The notes under the pieces are model-generated. The model was not told the DNA's origin. It was given only the letters and a program-made list of their open reading frames with translations, and searched no databases. This document shows positions 55,976-64,000 of a DNA stretch of 64,000 nucleotides, piece after piece (positions within the stretch are counted from its first letter, which is position 1; each line of letters starts with the position of its first letter). The DNA lies in the NCBI GenBank assembly GCA_021828865.1, contig JAJZCW010000015.1, positions 24,616 through 88,615 on the forward strand. Reading direction: 5' to 3'. The stretch is from Bacillota bacterium (GTDB taxonomy: Bacteria > Bacillota > Bacilli > Alicyclobacillales > SLC66). The position numbers and the translations under genes were made by a program.

Positions 55976-58495
55976 GTGACCAAGCGGACGCCTATGTTAG
56001 ATCAATATTTTTCGGTAAAGCAGACGTGTGAAGACGCGCTGCTTTTCTTTCGTCTCGGCGATTTTTACGAACTCTTTTTTGAAGATGCAGAGGTAGCAAG
56101 CGAGGTACTTGATCTCACTCTGACTGGTCGCGGGCAAGGGGAAAATCGCGCGCCAATGTGCGGTGTTCCCTATCACGCGGCGGACAATTACATTGCCAAA
56201 CTGGTGGCATCCGGTTATAAGGTCGCCATTTGCGATCAGATGGAAGATCCGAAAATCGCGAAAGGCATTGTCAAGCGGGAAATCACCCGGCTGATTACAC
56301 CCGGCACCGGTTTTGATTACCTGAAAGACGAAGAGACGCGCACGCTTGTTGCCACCATAGTGGAAAGCCATCAGATCGCGATGGGCGCTGTGGCTGACCC
56401 GTTAACTGGTGATATTTGGATGAAAAAAGGGAGCCGCGACTTTTTAAAAAACTGGTTTCTTCAACTGGGTGTAAGCGAAATCGTGGCAAGCGATGCGTTA
56501 CCGGAGAAGGATCGAGCATCACTCCTGGCGCTAACGAGTGAGGCGAAGCTGGTTTTTTCCTTGCTGCCAAAAGCAGAGTGGTTGCGCGAACCAGAGGTTC
56601 AAGGCGCACCTGAACTACTTGTCAGATACCTGGAATACACAGGGAAACGTCAACTCACGCACATGAAAACGCCGGTGTGGCTGGAGGATGTCGATTTTCT
56701 CCAAATCAGCGCAAGCGCGCTCCGGAATTTAGAACTGTTGCAACCGCTACGTGAGGGTAGAAAAGGTGCTACTCTTTTTGAAGTGATTGATTTTACCCGA
56801 ACTGCGATGGGAAAACGTCACTTAAAGGAAATGATCGCACGTCCGCTTCGACGCGCCTCGGACATTGAAGCTAGACAAGAAAGTGTGGCGGCTTGGTTGG
56901 GGGATGTGATCACGTCTGCAGAGGTGGAGGAACACTTAAAAGGCGTTCACGATCTGGAACGGCTGGTGTCACGAATTTCTTATGGCTCGGCACTGCCACG
57001 CGACCTGGTACAGCTCGCAAAATCGCTAGAAGCAGCCACCATGCTTAAAAATCGACTGGCGATGCGGGAGCTGCGCGGAGAGGTGGCGCTCGTGGCGCCA
57101 AAGCTCAGGGATTTTACGAGTGTGGTGACGCAAATCCGCGAACGTCTGATCGATGATCCTATTGGCACGGGTAAGGATGGCGGGATCATTCGCGACGGCT
57201 TTGATGCGGAAGTGGACAGGCTGCGCGAACTCGTGAAAGGTGGGCGGTCTTTTATTGCGGCGCTGGAACAAAGCGAGCGGGCGCGTACCGGGATTAAATC
57301 GCTTAAAATCGGTTATAATCGTGTGTTTGGCTATTATATAGAAATTTCAGGCGCCAATCTCCATCTGGTTCCCCCTGATTACGAGCGCAAGCAGACGCTG
57401 ACAAACGGCGAGCGCTTTGTCACGCCTGAGCTTCGGATGCGCGAGCAGGAGATTCTTGCGGCAGACGATGTACTGAAAGAGCGGGAGTATGAACACTTTT
57501 TAAAACTACTAGAAGAAATTGCAGGACACCTTCGCGATATTCAGGAGAGCGCAGAGGCGATCGGCAGAATCGACGCGATCCTGAGCATGGCGCTTGCGGC
57601 TAAAAAGCACCGCTATGTTCGACCCAATGTGGATGATTCGCAGGATCTTGTCATCAGGCAGGGGCGACATCCGGTCGTCGAGCATCACGTCCAAGGTGAT
57701 TATGTGCCAAATGATGTCAGACTAAATACGGAAGATCGGCAAATTGCACTGATCACTGGCCCGAATATGGCGGGAAAAAGCACCTACATGCGACAAGTGG
57801 CGCACATCGTCATTCTCGCGCAAATGGGATCGTTTGTTCCAGCGAATTTTGCGCACATCGGGCTCGTGGACAAGCTGTTTACGCGCATTGGGGCATCGGA
57901 TGATGTGTCAGCAGGACTCAGTACGTTTATGGTGGAAATGACAGAAGCGGCGGAAATCATGCGAGAATCCACGCCGCAGAGCCTAATTTTGCTGGATGAG
58001 GTGGGGCGCGGGACGGCCACGTACGATGGCCTCAGCATCGCCGAGGCCATGGTCGAGTATTTGCATGATCATTTGATGGCGCGAACACTTTTTGCGACCC
58101 ATTATCATGAACTGACGGCGCTGCCAAAACGGTTGCCTAGGGTGTTCAATTTGTCAGTAGCCGTAGTGGAGCATGGCGAGGAAATTGTGTTTTTGCATCA
58201 GATAGTGGAACAGGCGGCGGACAGGTCATACGGGATTCAGGTGGCAAAAATCGCGGGTATGCCGCACCAGGTGACCAGACAGGCCAAACGCATCCTGAAG
58301 CAATTAGAGAGCACTCAAAAGGTACAAAAAGGGGACGGCGAGCAACTGGCGCTCGTCTTTGAAGAAGGCGTGAGCGAGGAGTATCTTGAATGGAAGCGGG
58401 AGATCGAGAACCTCAATCTGGATGACTTTACACCGCGAAAAGCCCTGATGTATTTGTATGAGCTGCAGACGCGAATCAAGGAGGAGTTGGGATGA
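55976..58495 (+). CDS. mutS: DNA mismatch repair protein MutS
   Basis: 839 residues. Mismatch-binding domain with FFRLGDFYELFFEDA (Phe-x-Glu motif FYE), connector, lever/clamp domains and the ATPase domain with Walker A GPNMAGKST (~595), LILLDEVGRGTATYDG and FATHYHEL. It recognises mismatches and recruits MutL. GTG 55976 with GGGGGAG upstream gives the family N-terminus; the open frame back to 55901 overlaps miaB. The stop overlaps mutL (ATGA). Confidence 0.97.
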   Translation: MTKRTPMLDQYFSVKQTCEDALLFFRLGDFYELFFEDAEVASEVLDLTLTGRGQGENRAPMCGVPYHAADNYIAKLVASGYKVAICDQMEDPKIAKGIVKREITRLITPGTGFDYLKDEETRTLVATIVESHQIAMGAVADPLTGDIWMKKGSRDFLKNWFLQLGVSEIVASDALPEKDRASLLALTSEAKLVFSLLPKAEWLREPEVQGAPELLVRYLEYTGKRQLTHMKTPVWLEDVDFLQISASALRNLELLQPLREGRKGATLFEVIDFTRTAMGKRHLKEMIARPLRRASDIEARQESVAAWLGDVITSAEVEEHLKGVHDLERLVSRISYGSALPRDLVQLAKSLEAATMLKNRLAMRELRGEVALVAPKLRDFTSVVTQIRERLIDDPIGTGKDGGIIRDGFDAEVDRLRELVKGGRSFIAALEQSERARTGIKSLKIGYNRVFGYYIEISGANLHLVPPDYERKQTLTNGERFVTPELRMREQEILAADDVLKEREYEHFLKLLEEIAGHLRDIQESAEAIGRIDAILSMALAAKKHRYVRPNVDDSQDLVIRQGRHPVVEHHVQGDYVPNDVRLNTEDRQIALITGPNMAGKSTYMRQVAHIVILAQMGSFVPANFAHIGLVDKLFTRIGASDDVSAGLSTFMVEMTEAAEIMRESTPQSLILLDEVGRGTATYDGLSIAEAMVEYLHDHLMARTLFATHYHELTALPKRLPRVFNLSVAVVEHGEEIVFLHQIVEQAADRSYGIQVAKIAGMPHQVTRQAKRILKQLESTQKVQKGDGEQLALVFEEGVSEEYLEWKREIENLNLDDFTPRKALMYLYELQTRIKEELG

Positions 58496-60399
58496 GCCTG
58501 ATTCAAGTGCTGGATGAGCAGGTGGCCAATCAGATTGCTGCAGGCGAGGTGGTTGAGCGCCCTGCGTCTGCGGTGAAAGAACTCGTCGAGAATGCGATCG
58601 ACAGCGGTGCCACTAACATCGAGGTGCGCATTAAGGGTGGCGGGCTCGAACTGATGGAGGTGCTGGATAACGGCGGTGGAATTCCAGAGGCGGAAATCGA
58701 GACGGCTTTTATTCGGCATGCGACCAGCAAACTTCGCCAAATCAGCGATTTTTCGCATTTGAAGACGCTGGGGTTTCGCGGTGAGGCGCTGCCATCCATC
58801 GCGGCGGTGAGCAAGGTCACGATTCGTACTCGGGAACCATCCGCCTTAGCAGGAACGGAAATTCAGTACATCGGTGGAGAAAAAGTAGCTCGCCAACCGA
58901 TTGGGGCGCCGATAGGGACAAGAATGCAGGTCAGCGATCTATTTTTTAATACGCCGGCTAGACTGAAATTTGTACGATCGCTGCAAACGGAAACGGGGCA
59001 TATTGTGGATGTGGTCTCTAAAGCGGCGATCACGCACCCGCAGATTGCGTTTACGCTAGTAGCCGATGAACGGGTCATGCTGCAGACGATAGGCGATGGG
59101 CAGTTATTGTCGGTTTTTGCGGCGATATACGGTGCGAATGTGGCAAAAATGGCGATGGCGGTGATCGGTGATCACCCGGATTACCGCATGACGGGACTGG
59201 TGGCAGCGCCTGAGCACGCGCGGGCGAGTCGAAATGTGATGTGGTTCGCGGTGAACGGTAGGCCTATACGCAGTCCGATGCTGGTAAGTGCCGTGCTCGA
59301 AGGGTTTGGCACTACTTATCACAAGGGACGCTTTCCGATCACTTTTTTGTCGCTGGTAATGGATCCGGCGCTGGTCGATGTGAATGTGCACCCTGGTAAG
59401 CTGGAGGTGCGGTTCAGCGAGGAGAAGGACGTCCGTCAATTTGTCATAGAGGCGGTAAAGGATGCCCTCGTCGCGAGCGCTCATATTCCGGACGTTGGGT
59501 CGCTTGATGCGGATGTTGTCTATCGGGGTGGAAATTCTGGGGCACAGGCGGATTTTTCGGCGCCGATGGCGCCACAAACGCTGGAGCGCAAAGTGGAGCA
59601 CACAGTGGAGCGCGAAAACGGGCAACAGCGACTTTCTGAGCGTCAGGCTGCTTTTTCATGGGAACAGCGAGTGGCAAAAGATACGGAAGCTTCGCGCCAG
59701 GCGGCTTTTTTGATCCAACAGCCGATCGTTGAGGAAAAATCACCAACTCTGGCCGAATGGGGAGTCCAAGACTATGCAACAGCGGACATCACTTTGCCAC
59801 CAGAGGTATCTGTGGAAGCGCCGCGCGGGGAACTGCGGGCGGTGGCACAGGTACTGAAAATGTTTATTGTGGCGGAGGATGGGGAGAGCGTTTATTTGAT
59901 TGACCAGCATGCGGCGCACGAGCGGGTGCTCTATGAGCGATTTCGCGCGAAGTTGCACGCAAGTACGGTGAGGGCGATGGAACTCTTAGTGCCGATGACG
60001 TTTAGCCTGCGTCCCCATGAGGTGGATGCGATGCTTCGTCAGTTGCCAGTGGCAGAAAACTTCGGCTTATTATACGAGTCGTTTGGCGATGATGCGGTAC
60101 TAGTGCGTGCGATACCTAACATTTGGGAGGGGCTTGATACTCACGCACTGGTCCGCGAAGTGTTCGATCATTTTCTTGATGAAAAAGACGTGTCGCCATT
60201 TGCCAAACTGGAAGACAAGGTGATCATGAGTGCCTGTAAGGCGGCGATCAAGGCCAATCAGCGACTGAGTATCGCGGAGATGGACGCGCTGCTTCGGGCG
60301 CTTGCTCCGCTTGACAATCCTTTTACATGCCCGCATGGGCGACCAACCGCACTGAAAATTACGCGCGCCGATCTGGAGCGGAGATTTTTTCGATCATAA
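58492..60399 (+). CDS. mutL: DNA mismatch repair endonuclease MutL
   Basis: 635 residues. GHKL ATPase motifs: ELVENAIDSGAT, DNGGGI, ATSKLRQISDF and FRGEALPSI. A variable linker (~335-430) precedes the dimerisation domain, whose DQHAAHERVLYERF (~470) is the DQHAx2Ex4E metal-binding endonuclease motif; ACKAAIKANQRL and CPHGRPT complete the site. It nicks DNA after MutS activation, as in bacteria lacking MutH. Confidence 0.97.
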   Translation: MSLIQVLDEQVANQIAAGEVVERPASAVKELVENAIDSGATNIEVRIKGGGLELMEVLDNGGGIPEAEIETAFIRHATSKLRQISDFSHLKTLGFRGEALPSIAAVSKVTIRTREPSALAGTEIQYIGGEKVARQPIGAPIGTRMQVSDLFFNTPARLKFVRSLQTETGHIVDVVSKAAITHPQIAFTLVADERVMLQTIGDGQLLSVFAAIYGANVAKMAMAVIGDHPDYRMTGLVAAPEHARASRNVMWFAVNGRPIRSPMLVSAVLEGFGTTYHKGRFPITFLSLVMDPALVDVNVHPGKLEVRFSEEKDVRQFVIEAVKDALVASAHIPDVGSLDADVVYRGGNSGAQADFSAPMAPQTLERKVEHTVERENGQQRLSERQAAFSWEQRVAKDTEASRQAAFLIQQPIVEEKSPTLAEWGVQDYATADITLPPEVSVEAPRGELRAVAQVLKMFIVAEDGESVYLIDQHAAHERVLYERFRAKLHASTVRAMELLVPMTFSLRPHEVDAMLRQLPVAENFGLLYESFGDDAVLVRAIPNIWEGLDTHALVREVFDHFLDEKDVSPFAKLEDKVIMSACKAAIKANQRLSIAEMDALLRALAPLDNPFTCPHGRPTALKITRADLERRFFRS

Positions 60400-60407
60400 G
60401 GGTGAAA

Positions 60408-61382
60408 ATGATGACACCACCACCGATTCCTTTCATCGGAATTGTCGGCCCGACCGCCGTAGGGAAAACTGCGCTCAGTTTGGAATTGGCGGAAGGATTA
60501 AACGGGGAAATTATATCTGCGGATTCGATGCAGGTATACAAATACATGGACATAGGCACGGCCAAATTGCCCCCTAGTGAGCGTCGGGGCATCCCCCATC
60601 ACATGATTGATGTGGTGGCGCCAACGGACAACTATACAGTGTATGATTATGCGAGTGCGGCGAGGCAAATTATCCGCGATGTCTACCACAAAGGGAAGGT
60701 GCCCATTGTCGTTGGGGGGACAGGGCTGTATTTTCGTTCGCTGGCGGATGAATTTGATTTTACGGAGACGGTAAAAAACGAGGCATTGCGCGAAGAACTG
60801 GAGCTTTTGGCGGAGCGGGAAGGGACACAGGTGCTTTTTGAAAAGCTCAGTGAAAAAGATCCGGAGGCAGCGGGCAGAATACATCCCAATGATAAAAAGC
60901 GGCTGATTCGGGCACTAGAAATCGTGCTGCAAACGGGAAGTCCCATGCGCGAAAGTTATCAAAAAAGGGAGAAACAATTCACCCCTGTTTTAATCGGCTT
61001 AAATGATGAGCGGGATCGCTTGTACGAACGTATTGACGAGCGCGTTGATCATATGATAAAAGTAGGATTGCTTGATGAGGTAAAAAAGCTCATCACGATG
61101 GGATGCAATGAAAACCATACTTCGATGCAGGCTATTGGCTATAAGGAACTGCTCGGGTATTTGAATCAGCGTCTCCATTTTGATGATGCAGTGAATGAGA
61201 TAAAAAAGGCAAGCAGACGCTATGCGAAAAGGCAGTTATCCTGGTTCCGCGCTGATCAGAGGATAAGGTGGTATCACCTTAAGGAAGATGGTATGATGGA
61301 TGTGTCTTTCTTACTGAGAGAAGCTGGGTTATTATGGAAAGATAAGGATAACATCGGAGCAATGGCGCCAGAAGATAGATAG
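60408..61382 (+). CDS. miaA: tRNA dimethylallyltransferase MiaA
   Basis: 324 residues. P-loop [11 protein letters not shown] (~13), [26 protein letters not shown] and the C-terminal [12 protein letters not shown]. It transfers dimethylallyl to A37 of tRNAs, the substrate for MiaB. AAGGGTGA precedes ATG 60408/60411. The open frame back to 60327 overlaps mutL and is not used. Confidence 0.95.
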   Translation: MMTPPPIPFIGIVGPTAVGKTALSLELAEGLNGEIISADSMQVYKYMDIGTAKLPPSERRGIPHHMIDVVAPTDNYTVYDYASAARQIIRDVYHKGKVPIVVGGTGLYFRSLADEFDFTETVKNEALREELELLAEREGTQVLFEKLSEKDPEAAGRIHPNDKKRLIRALEIVLQTGSPMRESYQKREKQFTPVLIGLNDERDRLYERIDERVDHMIKVGLLDEVKKLITMGCNENHTSMQAIGYKELLGYLNQRLHFDDAVNEIKKASRRYAKRQLSWFRADQRIRWYHLKEDGMMDVSFLLREAGLLWKDKDNIGAMAPEDR

Positions 61383-61401
61383 AATTTTGGGGGGCACCAG
61401 C

Positions 61402-61659
61402 GTGACAACAAGCAAAACGGTCAATATCCAGGACAATTTTTTAAATCAAATCCGCAAGGAAAACATTCCTGTCGTGGTGTATTTGGTGAACGGATTTCAA
61501 ATTCGCGGGCTCGTAAAGGGTTTTGATAACTTTACTGTGGTAATTGAATCCGAAGGGAAGCAACAATTGATCTACAAGCATGCGGTGTCTACGTTTACGC
61601 CCAGTCGCAATGTGCGGTTTGACTTTGGCGAAGAGGCCCAACCGAAAAATGAAGCTTAG
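61402..61659 (+). CDS. hfq: RNA chaperone Hfq
   Basis: 85 residues. Sm1 motif ([40 protein letters not shown]) and Sm2 motif ([11 protein letters not shown], the YKHA U-rich binding site). Forms a hexamer that binds sRNA and mRNA. GTG 61402 with TTGGGGGG upstream. It lies 20 nt after miaA, the usual pairing. Confidence 0.96.
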   Translation: MTTSKTVNIQDNFLNQIRKENIPVVVYLVNGFQIRGLVKGFDNFTVVIESEGKQQLIYKHAVSTFTPSRNVRFDFGEEAQPKNEA

Positions 61660-61671
61660 CTCTATTTTTCG

Positions 61672-61701
61672 TTGACTTTCCCATGGCAAGCATGATATAT
61701 T
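61672..61701 (+). promoter_or_regulatory. Promoter of the tRNA cluster
   Basis: TTGACT (61672-61677), 18 nt, TATATT (61696-61701), 20 nt before tRNA-Thr. Confidence 0.65.
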
Positions 61702-61720
61702 CAGACATGTCGTCGTTGAT

Positions 61721-61796
<76 letters not shown>

Positions 61797-61799
61797 GCT

Positions 61800-61883
<84 letters not shown>

Positions 61884-61946
61884 CTATGATTTGTGGACAT
61901 GGCGATGACGAAGTACTTAGGGTGTTGCTTTTCAGGAATTTAATAC

Positions 61947-62022
61947 AGGGGTGTAGTTCAGCTGGTAGAACGGCGGTCTCCAAAACCGCATGTCGTGGGT
62001 TCGAATCCTGCCACCCCTGCCA
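61947..62022 (+). tRNA. tRNA-Trp (anticodon CCA)
   Basis: 76 nt, encoded CCA. Acceptor AGGGGTG/CACCCCT, anticodon loop CTCCAAA. Confidence 0.97.
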
Positions 62023-62035
62023 ACATCCATAACAT

Positions 62036-62112
62036 GGTGGACGTGGCGAAGCGGTTAACGCACCGGATTGTGGCTCCGGCATACGTGGGTTCGAATCCCA
62101 TCGTTCACCCCA
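62036..62112 (+). tRNA. tRNA-His (anticodon GTG)
   Basis: 77 nt including the G-1 residue at 62036 that marks tRNA-His. Acceptor GTGGACG/CGTTCAC with two non-Watson-Crick or G-U/A-U pairs, anticodon loop TTGTGGC, encoded CCA. Confidence 0.95.
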
Positions 62113-62115
62113 CTT

Positions 62116-62187
62116 TGGGGAGTAGCCAAGTGGTAAGGCAACGGACTTTGACTCCGTCATTCGCAGGTTCGATCCCTGCCTCCCCAG
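62116..62187 (+). tRNA. tRNA-Gln (anticodon TTG)
   Basis: 72 nt. Acceptor TGGGGAG/CTCCCCA, anticodon loop CTTTGAC. The CCA is not encoded (GCTT follows the acceptor), unlike the other seven genes. Confidence 0.95.
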
Positions 62188-62194
62188 CTTGTTT

Positions 62195-62270
62195 GAGCCA
62201 TTAGCTCAGCCGGTAGAGCACCTGACTTTTAATCAGGGTGTCGCAGGTTCGAATCCTGCATGGCTCACCA
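62195..62270 (+). tRNA. tRNA-Lys (anticodon TTT)
   Basis: 76 nt, encoded CCA. Acceptor GAGCCAT/ATGGCTC, anticodon loop CTTTTAA. Confidence 0.97.
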
Positions 62271-62278
62271 TTTTCGAT

Positions 62279-62361
62279 GCGGGTGTGGCGGAATTGGCAG
62301 ACGCACCAGACTTAGGATCTGGCGGGTAACCGTGGGGGTTCGAGTCCCTTCACCCGCACCA
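62279..62361 (+). tRNA. tRNA-Leu (anticodon TAG)
   Basis: 83 nt, class II variable arm, encoded CCA. Acceptor GCGGGTG/CACCCGC, anticodon loop CTTAGGA. Confidence 0.96.
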
Positions 62362-62396
62362 TTCTAAGTGGCGGAAATGGAATGGAACTATCATAT

Positions 62397-62473
62397 CGGA
62401 GTTTAGCGCAGCTTGGTAGCGCGCCTGCCTTGGGAGCAGGAGGTCGCAGGTTCGAATCCTGTAACTCCGACCA
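62397..62473 (+). tRNA. tRNA-Pro (anticodon TGG), likely integration site
   Basis: 77 nt, encoded CCA. Acceptor CGGAGTT/AACTCCG, anticodon loop CTTGGGA. It is the last tRNA of the cluster. A tyrosine integrase gene begins 90 nt downstream with its 3' end facing the tRNA, the arrangement expected when an element has inserted at the tRNA 3' end. Confidence 0.96.
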
Positions 62474-62475
62474 TA

Positions 62476-62521
62476 AAAGCCTTGATTTAACGCCGTTTTC
62501 TAGGTGTTGTATCAAGGCTTT
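62476..62521 (+). terminator. Hairpin at tRNA-Pro/integrase junction, possibly bidirectional terminator
   Basis: AAAGCCTTGAT (62476-62486) and ATCAAGGCTTT (62511-62521) form a perfect 11-bp stem with a 24-nt loop. On the reverse strand it is followed by TTTT. It could end the tRNA transcript, the integrase transcript, or both; the long loop makes it a weak terminator. Confidence 0.5.
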
Positions 62522-62531
62522 CAACTTACCA

Positions 62532-62552
62532 AGCTACAAATGAGCTACAAAT
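62532..62552. repeat. Tandem 10-bp repeat by the integrase 3' end
   Basis: AGCTACAAAT occurs at 62532-62541 and again at 62543-62552. Short direct repeats beside an integrase can be arm-type binding sites of the recombinase; this is a guess from position. Confidence 0.4.
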
Positions 62553-62562
62553 TATTTTGCCG

Positions 62563-63696
62563 TCATATATTTTTTAATGCTTCTTCTAGCTTTTCTACTG
62601 CCTTTTCCTGCATCGTCTCTGTCACATGCGAATAAGTATTCATCGTCATGGTGATGGACGAATGACCCAAACGTTCTTGAACGACTTTAGCTGGGATTCC
62701 CGCTTCTAAAAGCATGGTAGCATGAAGGTGTCGCAAATCATGAAATGACATATCCGGTAGCTGTAAATCAATAATTGCTTTGCGAAAATCTCTGGATAGT
62801 GTCATTGGATCAATAATGAATCCATCAATGCGTCGTAGGATGAAATCATCATTATTCCAGGGTACTCCACGTTCTTGGGTGTGCTGTTGATGTAAGTTGT
62901 TCCAATCTCGCAATAATTGAATCACTTGATTGCCAATTGGTATTTGACGAATACTGGCTGCTGTTTTCGGTGCGCCTACGATATCCACCCCATTTCTTCT
63001 CTGTCGAGATCGAACTACTCGTAACATGTGCCGTTCTTCATCGAAATCATTCCAAGTAAGGCCGCATAATTCTCCGCGCCGCATTCCCGTAGAGATGGCT
63101 AGTTGCGTGGCTACATAAGTTACGGGATGGTGCTGTTTCAAGTGCGTTAAAATTTGTGCAATATCTGATAGCCCAAGCGGTTTTCGTGATGTGGTTTTTG
63201 ATGATGGAGATTCTACTCTAACCATTGGAGATACCGTTAAAATCCCTCGCTTTACCGCACGATTCAAGGCTGCTCGGAGCACACGATGAGCTCGATGGAC
63301 ACTGGAAGGTTGCACACGTTCAGCTAGTTTTTTATACATTTCTTCAATTTGATTTGGAGTGATCGAGTTTAATTTTGCATTACCAATATAAGGAATAATA
63401 AATGAATTACAGGTGTGTTGGTAAGTTTCTAAAGTGCGCGGTGAATTTCTACCTGCCACAGATCGCGTTAACCAGTCTTCTAAATAATCTTTTACTGTCA
63501 TCGTCGCTTTGGAAGCTGCATTGACATCAAGATCTGTTAAATCTTTTGTCATTGCCTCTTGTGCTGCCTTCTTTGTCTCAAAACCAGACCGCCATCGTTG
63601 CGGATAACGTCCTTTTTGGGGATCATAGGGAAGGCTAATCACATAGGCCCACTTCCCATTTCGTTTGATCACACGCCCTGTTGCAATATTTAACAC
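62563..63696 (-). CDS. int: Tyrosine-type phage/ICE integrase
   Basis: 377 residues. N-terminal AP2-like DNA-binding region (~10-60, RNGKWAYVISLPYDPQKGR), SAM-like core-binding domain (~65-150) and catalytic domain with Arg in STGMRRGELCGL (~206), HDLRH (~320), LGHSS and the nucleophile Tyr in MNTYSHV (~355). It would integrate and, with a partner, excise the element beyond the window edge. The GTG 63696 start has G residues directly before it; GTG 63672 is an alternative. It overlaps the upstream S24-type gene by 7 nt. Confidence 0.93.
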   Translation of the reverse strand: MLNIATGRVIKRNGKWAYVISLPYDPQKGRYPQRWRSGFETKKAAQEAMTKDLTDLDVNAASKATMTVKDYLEDWLTRSVAGRNSPRTLETYQHTCNSFIIPYIGNAKLNSITPNQIEEMYKKLAERVQPSSVHRAHRVLRAALNRAVKRGILTVSPMVRVESPSSKTTSRKPLGLSDIAQILTHLKQHHPVTYVATQLAISTGMRRGELCGLTWNDFDEERHMLRVVRSRQRRNGVDIVGAPKTAASIRQIPIGNQVIQLLRDWNNLHQQHTQERGVPWNNDDFILRRIDGFIIDPMTLSRDFRKAIIDLQLPDMSFHDLRHLHATMLLEAGIPAKVVQERLGHSSITMTMNTYSHVTETMQEKAVEKLEEALKNI

Positions 63697-64000
63697 CCCC
63701 AGTTCATTTCTGATTGCTCATGAATTAAAAATTTAGCTAAACTTTCTTTCACTACACCGTCCAAGACCCCGATCACACAAAAATCGGTTGTCCCCAGTTC
63801 TAGCGGTAAAATCTGATCACCTCCCACGCGAAGAGTCACGGTCGGATTGTTGATACATTCCAGCATTTTGATAGTCACTTCATCACCCATCGTGAGAAGA
63901 CAGATTTGACCTTCTAAAGAGGGCCAGCGCTGCTCACGGAAAAGCAGGTAATCACCTAGATCAATTCCGAAGGTGGATAGTCCCTCGTCTGCGATCTGCA
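63690..64000 (-). CDS. S24/LexA-like repressor, C-terminal part (runs off window)
   Basis: The reading frame stays open from its stop at 63690 to the window end, so the ATG at 63888 is internal and the gene continues outside. The visible ~102 residues resemble the LexA/CI C-terminal peptidase domain: FGIDLGDYLLF (GD motif), GQICLLTMGDEVTIKML (with the Lys of the Ser-Lys dyad) and CVIGVLDGVV at the end. Where LexA-type proteins have the Ser in GDSM, this protein reads ADEGLST, so the nucleophile may be missing or displaced. As gene before int, it is probably the element's master repressor; its DNA-binding half is not visible. Confidence 0.7.
   Translation of the reverse strand, partial: QIADEGLSTFGIDLGDYLLFREQRWPSLEGQICLLTMGDEVTIKMLECINNPTVTLRVGGDQILPLELGTTDFCVIGVLDGVVKESLAKFLIHEQSEMNWGC

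Overview
The window looks like the chromosome of an endospore-forming member of the Bacilli. Dipicolinate synthase (dpaAB), cotE, spoIIIE, a spore-type YlxY deacetylase homologue and a run of YheC/YheD-type spore coat ATP-grasp genes all point to sporulation. The moderate GC content, the frequent GTG/TTG starts and the mix of B. subtilis-like synteny with rearrangements suggest a lineage such as Alicyclobacillaceae, but that placement is inference. No rRNA, CRISPR array or insertion sequence was seen.

Layout. 1-11.4 kb: the polC 3' end, then the translation/RNA operon rimP-nusA-rnpM-ylxQ-infB-rbfA-nrnA-truB-ribF, then rpsO and pnp. 11.5-20 kb: ylxY, mlpA, dut, a reverse-strand SGNH hydrolase, and the dipicolinate/lysine cluster dpaA-dpaB-asd-dapG-dapA. 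20-29.7 kb: RNase J, tepA, ylzJ, spoIIIE, two unknown proteins, a BMP-like lipoprotein, ymfK, rodZ and yajQ. 29.7-40 kb: rimO, pgsA, cinA, a DEAD-box helicase, recA (with a LexA box), recX, rny, ymdB and a dipeptidase. 40.1-46.7 kb: cotE followed by five tightly packed genes, four YheC/YheD-like ATP-grasp ligases and one fusion of a decayed ATP-grasp half to a glutamine-synthetase-like COOH-NH2 ligase. 46.7-47.1 kb: a gene-free stretch holding a strong 6S RNA candidate and an FNR/CRP-like activator site. 47.1-54.3 kb: a respiratory nitrate reductase operon (hemerythrin-like protein, a small unknown, narGHJI). 54.4-61.7 kb: miaB, mutS, mutL, miaA, hfq. 61.7-62.5 kb: eight tRNA genes (Thr, Tyr, Trp, His, Gln, Lys, Leu, Pro). 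62.5-64 kb: the edge of an integrated element beside tRNA-Pro, with a tyrosine integrase and, running off the window, the C-terminal part of an S24/LexA-like repressor.

How it fits together. The backbone follows the B. subtilis polC-to-hfq order. Local differences are nrnA after rbfA, dut after mlpA, a helicase between cinA and recA, and nitrate respiration plus the peptide-ligase cluster between cotE and miaB. Dipicolinate and diaminopimelate synthesis share one operon, so the precursor made by Asd/DapG/DapA is available to DpaAB during sporulation.

The most interesting items are the cotE-linked ligase cluster (a candidate spore-coat peptide modification system), the 6S RNA candidate, and transcription leaders in which a good sigma-A promoter precedes an intrinsic terminator upstream of both methylthiotransferase genes (rimO and miaB).
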